A DNA stretch of 64,000 nt from Euryodendron excelsum (Eukaryota > Streptophyta > Magnoliopsida > Ericales > Pentaphylacaceae). Of the stretch, positions 23,801-35,504 are shown in pieces. The translations under genes and the position numbers were made by a program. Each line of letters begins with the position of its first letter. Positions within the stretch are counted from its first letter, which is position 1. The notes under the pieces were generated by a model, which had not been told where the DNA came from, ran no database searches, and worked only from the letters and a program-made list of their open reading frames with translations. Location of the stretch: NCBI GenBank assembly GCA_033060915.1, contig CM065389.1, forward strand, positions 11,478,501-11,542,500. The letters are read 5' to 3'.

Positions 23801-24881
23801 AACTAAAATTTAGTAACGCTCCAATTTTTAGGTTTTTTTTTTTCATTCTAATCTCAACATAAATTACTCTATTGCGACTTGGATGTATCACTTTAATATT
23901 CGAAACCAATTTTTAGATGTACATTTACATCTTGCTCTCCAAGGATACACGATTGAATGACAAAGAGCCTTTCAACATTGGGTTGCCTTTCTTGTTATGA
24001 TGACCAATTTTTTACCAACTTCTGACCAAAAATTGTCACATTAGCCATCACTTTGTGACATAAGCTTTTGCTATGACAAATTGGGTAATTTTACACGAGC
24101 CACAACATGGTATTTATCCTCACAAAAAAGTATTTGTAACCAAATTTCAACCTTCAATTACGACCTATTTTGTAATCCAAAAAAACAGCTATTTCCAATT
24201 TTGATGTGTGTTTTAAAGTGAACATTGATCAGACCAAGTCTTACACTAAAAAAAATTTTCATTGAGCCTAGAACCAATTCTCGCACATTTAACCCAAAAA
24301 AATGTTGTTAATAAATATTTTTCAAAAGAAATATATTATTAAATAATATAAAATCTAAATACATAAATATATTAATCTTGTGTGTTGTGTGGGTATTGAA
24401 AAGTGAAACGTGGACATACCGATTTGAGCTGGCCAAAACGCTGCGGATCGGCGAGGAATTCCTTCATCTGAGCCGTCCGTGGATGGTGCATCCACATGGT
24501 AGCGTCCATGTACTGCACATCGTTGGATTCGCACGCCTCGAGAATCTTGTCCAGCTCCGACACGTTGATCGCCACCGGCTTCTCCAGCAGCACGTGCTTC
24601 TTCTTCTCGGCGGCCAACACGGCCCACTTCAGGTGCAGGCTGGTGGGGAGAGGCACGTAGACCGCGTCGACGTCCGGGTCGTCGAGCACCGCTTCGTAGC
24701 TGCCGTAGATCTTAGCCGACGCCGGGAAGCTGTTTTCGGCCGCGAACTTCTTGGCCTTCTCGATCGAACGGCTGCCGATGGCCTGGAGAGAGGCGTTTGG
24801 TGCGAGCCTGATGGCCCTCGACAACTTGTTTGCTATTAAAGCGCAGCCCAAGATTCCGAATCGGACTGGTTTTTCCGACAT
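20866..24881 (-). CDS. Gfo/Idh/MocA-family oxidoreductase (copy B), At4g09670-like
   Basis: Predicted NAD(P)-dependent dehydrogenase of the family that includes Arabidopsis At4g09670 and mammalian dihydrodiol dehydrogenase; the plant substrate is unknown. Exon 1 is 24881-24420 (154 codons) and exon 2 is 21486-20866, a phase-0 junction giving 360 residues. The N-terminal Rossmann domain has GILGCALIA (residues 9-17), SRS near 37-39, YVPLPTSLH, and the family EKP at 100-102 (VLLEKPVA). The C-terminal domain has GALGDAGWYC around 182-191, which holds the Asp and Tyr of the substrate pocket, then ELPKRVTALP and SRKTQLVVDAV. No disruption is seen. The 2933-bp intron contains MITE-like repeats. The start is the first ATG in frame. 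A TATA-rich stretch lies at about 24938-24962. It shares exon lengths with copy C, so both come from one ancestor by tandem duplication. Confidence 0.93.
22075..22860. mobile_element. Nested MITE-like repeats in the copy B intron
   Basis: About 22117-22683 has inverted ends, CCGTTTGTTTGCAA at the left and the complement CTGTTTGTTTGGAA at the right, around AT-rich sequence. It appears to sit inside an older hAT-like fragment whose left end reads CAGGGGCGAGCCAC (about 22080) and whose right end may be GTCCACCATTG (about 22855). Target duplications are not clear for either. Confidence 0.5.
23391..23593. mobile_element. MITE-like fold-back element in the copy B intron
   Basis: The left end TAGTGTCCGTTCGGTAGAGC and the complement of the right end, TAAGGCTGCATTTGGTATAG, are related inverted repeats. 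They are separated by almost pure A/T that folds back on itself. Confidence 0.55.
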
Positions 24882-25021
24882 CGTTTATTTCGGGCTAATA
24901 TCTTTCCCCAAAGTAGAGTGAACTGTTTCAGTGAAAGGATATATGTTATATATATATATATAGAGCAACTCACTCTCAGTACAGGATATGCTCTGGGAAT
25001 AGAATATATATATACACAAAT

Positions 25022-25171
25022 AGGGGTGTTTGTATTTCACTTAAAATAAAAAGTCATACGTTATTAATTTAAGTTAATTTTAAAATTTTATTTTTTAACT
25101 TTAAATTAATTTTCAAAAGTAATTTTTTTAAAATTATAAATTACTTCAAAAAAATTACATCCAAACACCCG
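25022..25171. mobile_element. 150-bp MITE-like element
   Basis: The ends GGGGTGTTTGTAT and, complemented, CGGGTGTTTGGATGTAA form an inverted repeat around AT-rich DNA. A related GGGTGTTTGGACA...CAAACACTTTT segment lies at about 34828-35045. Confidence 0.55.
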
Positions 25172-27369
25172 ATAATAATTATTCTAGTCCTTGCACAAAG
25201 ACAATAAATAGTGACATGTCCTTAATTGATTATTAGAAAAGGTTACCAATCTATGCTTATTAGTGATAAGGGTTTATTTGTTTAGAATAGACTACCAATC
25301 TATGCTGACTTATGACATTTGTTTGTCTATTTGTTTTTTATTAGTACATGTTGTTGGCTCTGTTTTATTTCACGTCTTAATCTAGACGTGCGAATTTGGA
25401 AAAGAGAAAATTCAAATGTGGCAAATTTATGATCTTTTTTTTGTTTTTTAAGATTTCAGTCTAAGAACTCAACCGAAAAAAAAACATGAGTCAAAGTCAA
25501 AAACTAAGAAAAAACTACATCTAAACGAGTAATGGCAAATTTTATGTTATTAGTATTGATATGTAATAATCTCTTTATGATAATTTTTTTACAAATAATT
25601 ATATCTGTAATTTTTTTCACTTTTAAAACCAAATTGTTTGAAGAATTATCAAACAGTCAAAAAGACACCAATGCAAAAAATCATTTCTAAAATTAATACG
25701 TCTTGAAAGCTGAGCCAAATTTAAAAACAAAGGTAGTGAAATAAAGACGATCACTTTTTGTTAGTACTATCTTTCGTAAAAGCAATAGAAAAGAATGAAA
25801 TAAGAATGAGGATAGAATGGGATCAAGTAGTTATTCTCATTTCTTTATTTAATAAAATCAATAAATAATATTAAAATAGAATAGAATAAAATTTATGTAT
25901 GATATGAAAATTTAATATTATGTTTATATAAAATATTAGTAATATATATTATTTAATTATTAAATATTATTAAATATTTGTAATAGCAGAGGCGGCAGCG
26001 GCAGCAGCAGTGGTTGGTGGCAGCGCAGTGATGGTGGTTAATAGCAGTGATGGCAGTGGTGGTGAGGTGACGGCGGTAGCCAATGGTGAGTGGTGGTGGT
26101 AGTGGGACGGTGACAGCGATAGAGAATAGCGGTGTCAATGGATGGTGGGTGATTGTGACTGACGGTGAATGGTGGTAGTGGTTGGTGGTGGCAGTAATAA
26201 TGAGAATTTTTAACTTTTTAAATTTAAAATTTTAAAATATTTTTATTTTTTTTAAATTTTAAAATCAAAAAAATAATTACCAAACATGTTTTATATTTTT
26301 TTAAAAAAAATTGATAATAAAAATCTTACTAAGTTTTATTTTATGATGTTCATGTGAGAATAGAACGACCATTCTCATTTTTGAAATAGAAAATGATGAT
26401 GCTAACAAAATGTAAAAATTATTATTTCACGAGAATAGTTATTCCATCTTTAAATAGTAATACCAAACAAGAGAATGAAAATAAAAGTAAGAATAACTAT
26501 TCCATTTTATTCCATTTCCTTTTAACAAGCATAACATTAGATTCCAATTGGATTATCTAGACATCAATACTCTTCAAAATAATTGTACTTTTCAGGCCAA
26601 AAACAAATTACTTTATAATTGTATTTCACTTTTGTTAAATGACAATTTCACCCCTATCACGTGAGAATTGGATTAAGGCATGATTAAGGAACTAGTAAAA
26701 CAACTTTTGTTGAATGTTTGTTGTGCTGTACGTTTCCTGTGTCTGCAGACGGGTGGTTTAGGTGTCCTCGAGATAATGACAAGAGAAATTACTTGAACGA
26801 GTAATTTTTTATTTACTGGTTTAATAAGGGTAATACTATGTAGCTAAAAAAATTAAAAATAATTATATTATTTAAAAAAAATCAAATGACCTTGTTGTAG
26901 TAAAGTGTAAAATAGCCGAGGAAGTGAAATTTTTCCCACTGACATGAACCGTTTAAAAGACGTTTGTACCCTTAAAAACCTTTTTTTTTTTTCTTCCTAA
27001 TTTCTCTCACTTTCCATGTTCCTTCTGCCTTCCTCCTCCCTCCATCACTGAATGTTGCCATGTCCTCACTGGATGTTGCCATGCCTGAGGTCCGTTTCTA
27101 TCTTTTTCTTCTACCTCACCAATTTTGTTATTAAACCTCCAATGCTTGTCACCGCTAGCACCCTCTCCTTTCCCCTTTCTCTACACAGTATCACCCACCA
27201 CCCTAGCCGCCCACCACTGTTGCCACTGTCTCACCTTCGTCCACGGGCTGACAACATATAACTATTGCCGTGCTTCGATTTTTGGGTCCAAGATCCTTTC
27301 GACTTAAAGACAAAAGCACAAAACTCTGTCACTATAACTTGTCCTCCTAGAAGAGCAAGTGCGACTAGA
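25172..27369. other. Intergenic with a fold-back repeat
   Basis: About 25783-26524 is bounded by inverted AAAGAATGAAATAAGAATGA-like and GAATAACTATTCC sequences, typical of a plant MITE family. Its interior (25985-26200) is an unusual GTGGTGG/GGCAGCGG-rich block. A C/T-rich stretch at 26985-27050 follows. Small open frames here are low-complexity. No gene recognised. Confidence 0.5.
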
Positions 27370-28544
27370 TTTGAATTGAAAATTGGTTTGATTAAGGGCC
27401 TTTTAGAAAAATAGAAGTCGCTACCTAATTTGATTAACGTGAGTTAGGGCACCGAAAACTAAGTGTTAATCCGAAGATTAAACTTAGAATTTTTGAAAAA
27501 GGTTTTAAAAACTCCCTCAAGAGAGGGTTTTTAAGAAAATAGGTTATTTGGCAACCTTTGAAAAGATTTAAGCCCTTTTGGAAAATAACTCCATTTTAGT
27601 CTATCAAAAACAGAAATCTATGGTCTAGGGGTTTGGTTACGTGTAGGGAAGATATCCTAAGATCATCACCCTACCCCGCCCTTTCAATACCTACATATCT
27701 AATCACCCTTTGTTCACTCACTAGAATAACTAGTTACCATTATCCACTTAATGTCCACTTTAGAATTTTTGAAAGTGGGGTATAGTTCATCACTTTTCAG
27801 ATGAATGATGCATGATGTAAGATTTAGAAAAAGTTGGGAAAACATGGGAGTTTTAAAGGAGTTTGAAATAAAAATTTTGAATTGATTGAAGTTTTTGAAG
27901 AGGGGATTGGAGTTGAAATAGAAGTTATGACCGTACCATTTTAGGTTGCCTACGTATCTTATTTGGCGAGAATCAGGTCATTCGTAGTTCGGGCAAGAGC
28001 CCGATGAAAAATAGGCCCATTAGGGCCTTTGGAAAGTTTTGAAGACACTTTGAGATCTTTGGAAGAAGAGGACTTGGGAGCTTTGATTTGAAATCAAGTA
28101 GTGGAGTGTTTTGAAACAGAACTTTGGATCCTTTGAACGGGGGTTTTGAAATGTATTTAGAATATATCAAGGGAGTTTTGAAAATGTCTTGAAGTCTTGT
28201 TTGGAAACTTAGGAGGTAAGACTTTGGAATGTTAAAAAGTTTTCGAATGTGATTTTTGAATGCGCCTAGGACTTTTAGGACTTTGAAATTCTAATATGGA
28301 CAACCTTAGAAGTTCTTCTTGATATATAACCTTCCCTTAGAATCCCTAACCATAAGAAGGATAGGGACGCCTTAGGGTTATGAATTCTTGAAAGCATCTT
28401 TGGAAATATTTTAAAGATGGAGTGTAGGGATATTTGAAAAGGTTATGGAGTTGGTTTTTGAAATCTCAAGAGAGTTGGAGGTTTTTGAAAAATGAGGTGT
28501 GAGAATGGTTTTAAATAGGGAGAACCTTTAAAAGAGGTCCATGA

Positions 28545-28815
28545 CACTAACCTAAATTGGGTTGGCTCGAGGTTAGGGGTGATCTAAGGTTAACTAACTT
28601 GGGTTAGGTTAACCTAAGGTTAAAGTGACCTAAGGTTAATTAACTTGGGTTTGGTTAACCTAGGGTTAGACAACTAGGGTCAAGTTAATCTAGGATTGGA
28701 TAACTAGGGTCAAGTTAACCTAGGGTTGGACAACTAGGGTAATCTAGAGTTGGACAACTAGGATCAAATTAACCTAGAGTTGGACAACTAAGGTCAAGTT
28801 AACCTAGAGTTGGAT
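28545..28815. repeat. Tandem ~30-36-bp repeats (AACTAGGGTCAAGTTAACCT type)
   Basis: About eight degenerate units share GGTTGGACAACTAGGGTCAA followed by GTTAACCTAG or variants. The upstream units drift to GGTTAACCTAAGG. It lies inside the large LTR-like block. Confidence 0.85.
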
Positions 28816-30233
28816 TGAAAGATGGTTTTGAAAGGTCGTTTCTTGCACTTTTGGAAAGGGTTTTAAAAAACAATTTACGTTATGCAAAGGACTTTGGTTG
28901 ACAACCCTTTTGAAGATCATTTTCATGAAAGTTTGGTTCTAGCCAAGAGTATGGTTTATATGGTTAATGTTTGGAAACCATTCCAAGGAAGGTTTCCTTA
29001 TGACCATTATCTTGACAAGAGTATGGAGTTCAAGAATCAACATGAAGATGACAACCTTTGAAATACCATTTTTAATGCAAAGATGGAGAGAAAGAATTTT
29101 TGAAAGACATTTTTGAGAAGGAGATTTTGAAAATCATTTTTAAAGGAAATCATTCTAACAAGTTAGGGTTTCCATAGCCAATGTGAAGGGAGACCACTCA
29201 AGAGAGAGCGCCATGGGGTCATTCCAACCACTAATTTTGAGAGAATAGAAACCTTAGAAATCAAGAAGTTTGAAAATCATTCTTAGGCAAAGAGATAAGG
29301 GACCATTCTAGCAATTTAGGGTTTCTATGGCCAAGGTAAAAAGGAGACTACTCAAGAGAGGATTCCACTGGGGCCATTTCAACCACTAATCTTGAGAGAT
29401 TAGAAACCTTAGAATTTAGAAAGTTTGAAAATCGTTTTTAAGCAAGTTGGTATGCAAGGATGTAAAAGTGTGAGTTAGGGGTTAGTGGATGATTTTCTAA
29501 GGCATGATTTCTAAGGTTTCACCCTAAACTTCAAGGAGCTAACTCTTGGAACAATTATGAGAAGAATATTGAACTTGACAATAACATGAAAATAAGAGTG
29601 ATGCAAGCTTTATTGCACATGATTAGAAACATGAAAATGAAGCCAAGCACACAAGACATGATCAAGTTAGCAAAATGCAAGGGGGTCATGAATACATACA
29701 AGGCTTTTAGGCTACATCACATAAACATGGGGCTCCTAAGCTATACCATCTTAAAGTAAACTAGTGAGAGATTTCCCTACACGGTGGCTCCCACTAGTTT
29801 TCCTCTAGGCATGAACTAAAAGCCCTCTTGGCTCAAGCATACAAGAAATGGGGGGTTGAATATGGGAGTTAAAATAAAGAATAGCCTAAGTAGGCTAGGA
29901 GGGAGAAGAGAAGAGTGGGGAAAGACAAAATGTAAAATAGATACCACCTTTTGCCTTCAACACACTTATAGTCTTCAATGGATGCCTTGACTTAAACTTG
30001 AATGACTTCAAGAAGGCTTAAGGGGCTGGAATGGAGTGTTTAATGGTATATAAGGCTATGTAGGTGAAGTGTATAGACTTGAGGGAGGTAAAATCTAACC
30101 TAAGTGTTGGAGAAGTGGAATGTGTATAGAGATTCGAGGTTCTGGAGTGATTTCAGCAGAGTTTCGCATCAATTTCGGAGTTAGAATATGTAAAGGGGGG
30201 TGCTGGTATTTATAGGCAAAGATTTCGGACACT

Positions 30234-30292
30234 GGCGCATGTAAGACATGCGCCTGTGTAAAATTTACACAGGCACATGTGCTACATGCGCC
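30234..30292. repeat. 59-bp near-perfect hairpin
   Basis: Two 29-base arms flank a single A. The arms differ at three positions only; the outer 10 bp (GGCGCATGTA / TACATGCGCC) and inner 12 bp (GCCTGTGTAAA region) pair perfectly. The arms are themselves made of GCGCATGT/ACATGCGC palindromes. Confidence 0.9.
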
Positions 30293-30594
30293 GGTACTCT
30301 TCTAATGGTAGAATACCACATGACACCTTTTGCATTGGCCAAATCTCGACAGTTGATCAAAATTTGGTCGATTTAATCAAAATCTTAGCGCATGTAGCAT
30401 AAGCTCCGTCACCAGGATTGTTCGTTTAAACTTTGTCTCAATAATTGAGCCAACCGAGAAGATTTCGGAAGAATCGATTACACCCACGATGCTTTCCTAG
30501 GGTTTCTCGCGAACTTTCATGTTTTCAGAGAGTTGAAAAGGTGTTCAGAAGTATGGGATATCGTCTCGAGAAATGTGCATAAAATGGCATCTTT

Positions 30595-31043
30595 GCGGAG
30601 CGTCTGTGATACGCTCCGTGGGGGTTTGAAAGTAGCTGTTTTCGTGTCGTGTGGTCGAGGCCTTCAGGAAGCGATCTTTTCGATCGAACCGTACCGATGG
30701 AAAGTACTCTAAAAATACTTTCGGAAATTCCCTGATTTAAGCATTTCTCAAGTCGTTTAACGGTGCGTTGCAATAAGGGAATCGGAGAAAAAGTCAATCT
30801 TAGCGGAGCGTCTGCGGGACGCTCCAGGGGTTATCGAAAGTGGCATTGTTCGAGCCATACGATAGGGCCTTCAGGAAGCAATCTATCCGATCAAGCTGTA
30901 TTGATGGAAAGATCTGTGAACGAACTTTTGGAAATTCCCTGGTTTGCGCATTTCTCAAGTCATTTGACGGTGCGTTATAACCGGGGAATCGGGAGAAAAG
31001 GCAATTTTGGCGGAGCGTCTGTGAGATGCTCCGAGGAACTTTT
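30595..31043. repeat. Tandem ~208-bp repeat, at least 2 full copies
   Basis: GCGGAGCGTCTG recurs at 30595, 30803 and 31010, with the intervening sequence conserved (CCTTCAGGAAGC, GGAAATTCCCTG, TTTCTCAAGTC). The third copy is interrupted at 31043 by the nested solo LTR and seems to resume after 32888. Confidence 0.88.
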
Positions 31044-32883
31044 TGTTGAGTCAATGCCTTGATTTTGATGATAACAAAACATGGTTTAATAATCTAATAA
31101 TTCTACTTAGTGTGTAGAGTAGCTATTAATTAGATCTTAATTTGAAGCTTATTACAATAGAGGATTTGTGATGCAAAGATTTGAATAAAGAATGAAAAGC
31201 ATGATGAAGTGATGTATTCTACAAAGCTGATAAGATAAAGAAATCTCAAAGTTGATGAAAATCTTATATTGAAGATTGATACTCATGAAGGAATGACATA
31301 TTCAACAATGGTGATCTTATAAGAGAATGAAAATAATGGATATCAAGGAAGAAGAATGAAAATGCTAAAAGTTTTGATTGAAAAGATTGAAGACCTTGAG
31401 GACTTGAAGATATCTTGCAAGAATAGAAGAAAAAGATACCAACTCAAAATATGGAAGTTTTCTTAGAAGATTTGAAGATGTCTTGAAGACATGGAAGGAT
31501 TCACAAGACTTAGAAAGCTTTCTTGGAAGAATTATTGAAGTCTATGGAGAAGCTATATTGATTGAAGAATTCTAGAAGAAATCTAGAAATGAAGATGCTC
31601 AAAGAAGAATAGAAAATCAATTGAAGAAATGAAGATTCTAAGTCATGGAAGCTCTCTTGAAGATATTGAGGAAGACTTGAATCAATGGATGAAGCTATGA
31701 TAATGGAAGAGCCCTACAAGTGATGAAAATGAAGAAAACTCACCTTGAATGGATTGAAGATGTTCTTGGAGTCATCTAATCTTAAAGAAGTGTTTGCAAG
31801 CTTTAAAAAGCCTATTTAGATGATCCTTGAAGAGATTGGAAGCTTTGAAAAAGAATGAAGAAAAGTTGCAAAAATATGGGTTTTTGGAAAAAGGGTCGAC
31901 TCCTCAAGTTAAAAGAGCCGACTCATTCGAACAGAGCCTTGGAATTCTGCTGGAAGCTTAAAAGAGTCGACTCCTGGCCAAAAAGAGTCGACTCATTGCA
32001 ACAGAGAACAAACAATTCTGCAGACTGCTGAAAAGAGTCGACTCCTGGGACAAAAGAGTCGACTCATTTGGACAGAAACTTGAAAAATCTGCTGAAATAC
32101 AAAAAGAGTCGACTCATTGTGAAAAGAGTCGACTCCTAGACCGTAACGGCTAGTTTTCTGACAGACGGTATGGGCACAAACACAACCAAATCTTCTCCCA
32201 TACTTCTCCAACGACTAGAATCGATCCATACCTATATATATGAGATACATACAGCTTCAAAGAAGAAGAATAGAGCAATCATACCATTCATATCAAGTGC
32301 TTGAAGCTGAAAATCACCTGTACCTCACTGCCATATATTTTTGCTGAGTGTTTAAAGTTATCCATTGAGTTGTATTCATTTATATACTCACTAGAAGAGT
32401 CATTCTCTGTATAATTTTCATTCATTCTTGTTTGGGTGGGTTTGTAACCTAGTAAGTTTAAGTGTTCTTGGGAAAAACACTTATAAGTTTAAGAGAAGCT
32501 TGGACAAAATCTCTTGGATTTTGAAAGCTTGGGAAGAAGCTTTTGTAAAGAGTGAGCTGGGCACTCGTGGCACAACCAGCAGCTGTGTAAGGAGTATTAC
32601 ATAGTGGAATTCCTTCGAGAGGATTGAAGAAGAGAGGACGTAGGCAAGGTTGGCCGAACCTCTATAAATCTGGTGCACTTCTTTTCTGCCTCTGTTTTGT
32701 TTAATTGCTCACTATACATGTTTGCATAAATATATATATTGACATACACTCCACTTGCTTGATATATATATTTCGATTAATTGTTATTAAAATACATAAA
32801 CAAGTTTTAGTTGAAGTTCTTGTTAAAAAAATTCTATAAAACCCAATTCACCCCCCCTCTTGGGTTGCCTACTTGGGCCAACA
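31044..32883. mobile_element. Solo LTR (1840 bp), Copia SIRE/Maximus-like
   Basis: It begins TGTTGAGTC and ends GGGCCAACA (TGTTG...CAACA), flanked by an exact 5-bp duplication CTTTT at 31039-31043 and 32884-32888. It contains TTTTGATGATAACAAAAC near the start, long GAAGA-rich sequence, an AGAGTCGACTC array and CCCCCCTCTTGGGTTG near the end. These features recall SIRE/Maximus-type Copia LTRs. No internal retrotransposon sequence accompanies it, so it is the product of LTR-LTR recombination. The insertion interrupts a tandem repeat in the older block. Confidence 0.88.
31892..32137. repeat. Dispersed array of AAAAGAGTCGACTC motifs
   Basis: Eight copies (seven GTCGACTC, one GCCGACTC), mostly in pairs alternating between a CTCCTGG-type and a CTCATTG-type ending. 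Units are separated by 15-45 bp that often contain CAGA and TTCTGC. Part of the solo LTR. Confidence 0.9.
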
Positions 32884-33370
32884 CTTTTGTCCAGTCGTGA
32901 GTGTTTAGCGTCGTGAGGTCTTCCTTAGGTTAGATAGGGTTGTGTGACAAGACCCGGCGTTCCGTAACCTACGACCAGTGCTGTTTTGGCGCGTTCGGGT
33001 CGTCAGGGGCAAAATGGTCATTTTGACTGAGTTTGGTTGGAAATAGTCAGGAATGGATTGGAGTGTCATGTTAAGCGTGCCGGGTCGTTCAAAGACGATC
33101 CCGGGAGGGTCTTTTACTGTTCAATGGGATTTGTGCGGTGTCGAGGTGTTCAAGGGTAAAATGGTTATTTTGACCTGGGTCAACCGAAATGGGACCGGAA
33201 TTGGACCGGATGGCAAGCAAAGTACACCTAAGCGCTTAGCAACATTTTGAAAGGGTGGACTTATCATTTGAAGGGATTTTGGACTTTCCCAAAACGTGCC
33301 TGGAGACCTAAGGGGCAGGTTTGGTCATTTTTCACCGAGTCGGGCTAGCAAGCGTTGGTGTTGACCTAGG

Positions 33371-33704
33371 TGTTGGTTACCAAGACCGCCTGATCTGGGA
33401 AAACTACCTGTGTGGTGTTGGTTCCTGAGACCGCCCGATCTCAGAGAGCTACCTGTAGGGTAGTGTTGGTTTTTGAGAATACCCGGTCTCAGAAAGCTAC
33501 CTGTGAGGGTGGTGTTGGTCTCCAAAAACGCCTAGTCTCGGAGAGCTATTGGATGACGGACATTCTACATTGGCGGGTTAGCAGGTGCCAGAAGTGAACC
33601 ATCTAAAATTTTGATAAGGTGTTGGTCCCCGAGATCGGGTGATCTCAAGAAACTATCTGGACGGCATTGGTTTCCACGACCTTTCGGTCCTGGAAAGCTA
33701 CTTG
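33371..33704. repeat. Tandem 45-49-bp repeats (TGTTGGT...GATCTC...AGCTACCTG)
   Basis: Four consecutive units start at about 33371, 33416, 33464 and 33513. Two more diverged units start at about 33620 and 33667. Each holds GTTGGTT, then a GAGACCGCCCGATCTCAGA-like hairpin-forming core, then AGCTACCTG. Confidence 0.85.
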
Positions 33705-33871
33705 AAATAATGTTTATAGCTTCATTTGGGCTCAATGGGCCCAGGAAGTGACTAGTTGACTGAATTTGAGTTTGAAAGGCTCATCTCGAGCTTGCATGCA
33801 TTGTGATTGTTCGAAAATTTGATCCGATCGGACCAGAGATAGCCGAGCGGATAAAAATAGAGTGCTTACAA

Positions 33872-35179
33872 CCATCAACCTTATATATATATATATATAT
33901 GTGTGTGTGTATATATTTTGTTTGTTTTTAGATGTGGCAGTAGGTTTGCTTTTTCTTTTTCTTCGGGATGATCTAAGATTTGATTATTTGAGCAATGCCT
34001 AGAAGATGATTATGAAGAAATCCCTTTCCACTAATAAATCGTTGCTGGACACACCCCTCACGCTACCACCACCGGCCACCACCTCCACTGCCGCATAGAC
34101 CCCTCTGCCTCACCCTACCGTCGCTTGCACCTGTCAAGTTGGGGTCATCCTTGTGCTTGTTCCAAACTGCTAGAGACTGTAGACCTTTGCATCTTGGAGT
34201 TTCAGAGAAAGGAAATATAAAACAAAAACTTAGATTAGATGACCATCTGTGTATATATATATATATATAATATGTGCAATAAAATAAAAAAAAGAAATGG
34301 CATAACAATATTCAATGCTGCCTCCTTGAAGAAGCCAGCTCATCCACTAATCTGAAACACAAAGGGTTAAACCGAAGGCATGAAACAGAGCTTGAGATGA
34401 GAGATGTCCATTAAGTGTTTGATCGAATACCAGATAGATGGAAGAGAGAGAAGGAGACATTAATAATTTAATACGGTGAGGGCAATTTTGTCTTTTCATC
34501 AAAGCCGTTATAATCCATCTATTTTACACAAGAATTCAAATCAGGTCATCTGTTCACTTTTATATTACAAGAGTCATCTAGTTTTCGCTGAAATCTTAAG
34601 ACAGTGAAGTGTAATTATTTTCAAAAACATATACATAATGATATTGTTAAGTTATTTTTAATTATAAAAATATCATTATCATAACATTCTAGCTAGATTT
34701 TGGTATCAATTTTTTGAAAAAATAGCATTTTTCGTTTAATTTTGATTTGAAATTATTACTCGAGTGGGTTGGGTTTGATTAGTTTTAAGGAGATTGAGGA
34801 AAGAGATGGGTTTTGTAGATCACATGGGTGTTTGGACACAAGTTTAAAAAAGTTAATTTTAGTAAGCCATTTTTTTAAGTTGCTTTTTTTAAAAAGGGTG
34901 ATTGGATGGTAGCAACTTTTGTTAAAAAGGTGTGCAAATAAGTCAATTTTTTAAGTGACTTTTATTTATTGTAAATCAAATTCAATTTAAAAAAGTAATT
35001 AATTTAAATTATAAATTATTAAATAAACTGCATTCAAACACTTTTAATTTTGAGAGAGAGAGAGAGATACCGATGATGATGAAGTTGATGAGATTACTCT
35101 GAGAGATGGTGTGACTTTTGTACGGCAACTAAGGTGGTGATGTAGATGCAGTGGTCATGGTGGATCTGGAGGTACCAGC
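33872..35179. other. Intergenic with microsatellites
   Basis: (TA)n/(GT)n at about 33881-33912, (TA)n at about 34249-34270, (GA)n at 35054-35068, and a MITE-like segment at about 34828-35045. No gene recognised. Confidence 0.5.
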
Positions 35180-35504
35180 TAGGGCTCGAAAACAATTCAA
35201 ATTACTAAGCTCGTGTTTGACTTTACAAAAATTTGTTAAGATTGGTTTATTATATAAATGAGTTAAATTTAAACATCTGTTAAGATTTGAAATTTTTTTA
35301 AATTTCTCTTGAACTTTACTTAACAAGTTTATATACATGAAAAAAAAAAAAAGAAACTACGGAGCTTGATTTGATTGAAACTTATTTCAACTCAATTCGA
35401 AAGTTAAATAAATTAAATTTAAATACATTTTAAAACTCATTAAAACTATTAAATTAAGTTTAAACAATTTACTATTAGCCTCGACTGACCCCGTTTATAG
35501 CCTA
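35180..35504. mobile_element. hAT-type MITE, relative of 18500-18813
   Basis: The left end TAGGGCTCGAAAAC and the complement of the right end, TAGGCTATAAACGG, are inverted repeats. Flanks GTACCAGC (35172-35179) and GCAGCAGC (35505-35512) agree at 6 of 8 positions, a possible decayed duplication. It shares GACTCATTAA/AAATACATTTT-type interior sequence with the copy in pseudogene A. Confidence 0.55.

Larger units (their letters stand above)
27370..33871. mobile_element. Large LTR-like retroelement block (probably a Ty3/Gypsy LTR), split by a nested insertion
   Basis: About 6.5 kb of coding-poor DNA, about 4.7 kb without the nested insertion. It starts near a GAAGTCGCTACCTAATTT...GGGCACCGAAAAC segment and ends near ATAGAGTGCTTACA. 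Those two signatures recall very long LTRs of Tat/Ogre-like Ty3/Gypsy elements, but that assignment is from memory. Inside are purine-rich TTTTGAAA repeats, three separate tandem arrays and a strong hairpin, each listed below. No gag or pol is seen, so a solo LTR is likely. Exact ends and a target duplication were not found. Confidence 0.55.

Noticed and set aside
24378..24839. Long plus-strand frame opposite exon 1 of oxidoreductase copy B (and similar ones at 18768-19217 and 39632-39964)
   Set aside because: Antisense shadows of GC-rich exon 1 sequence; codon content is explained by the minus-strand gene.
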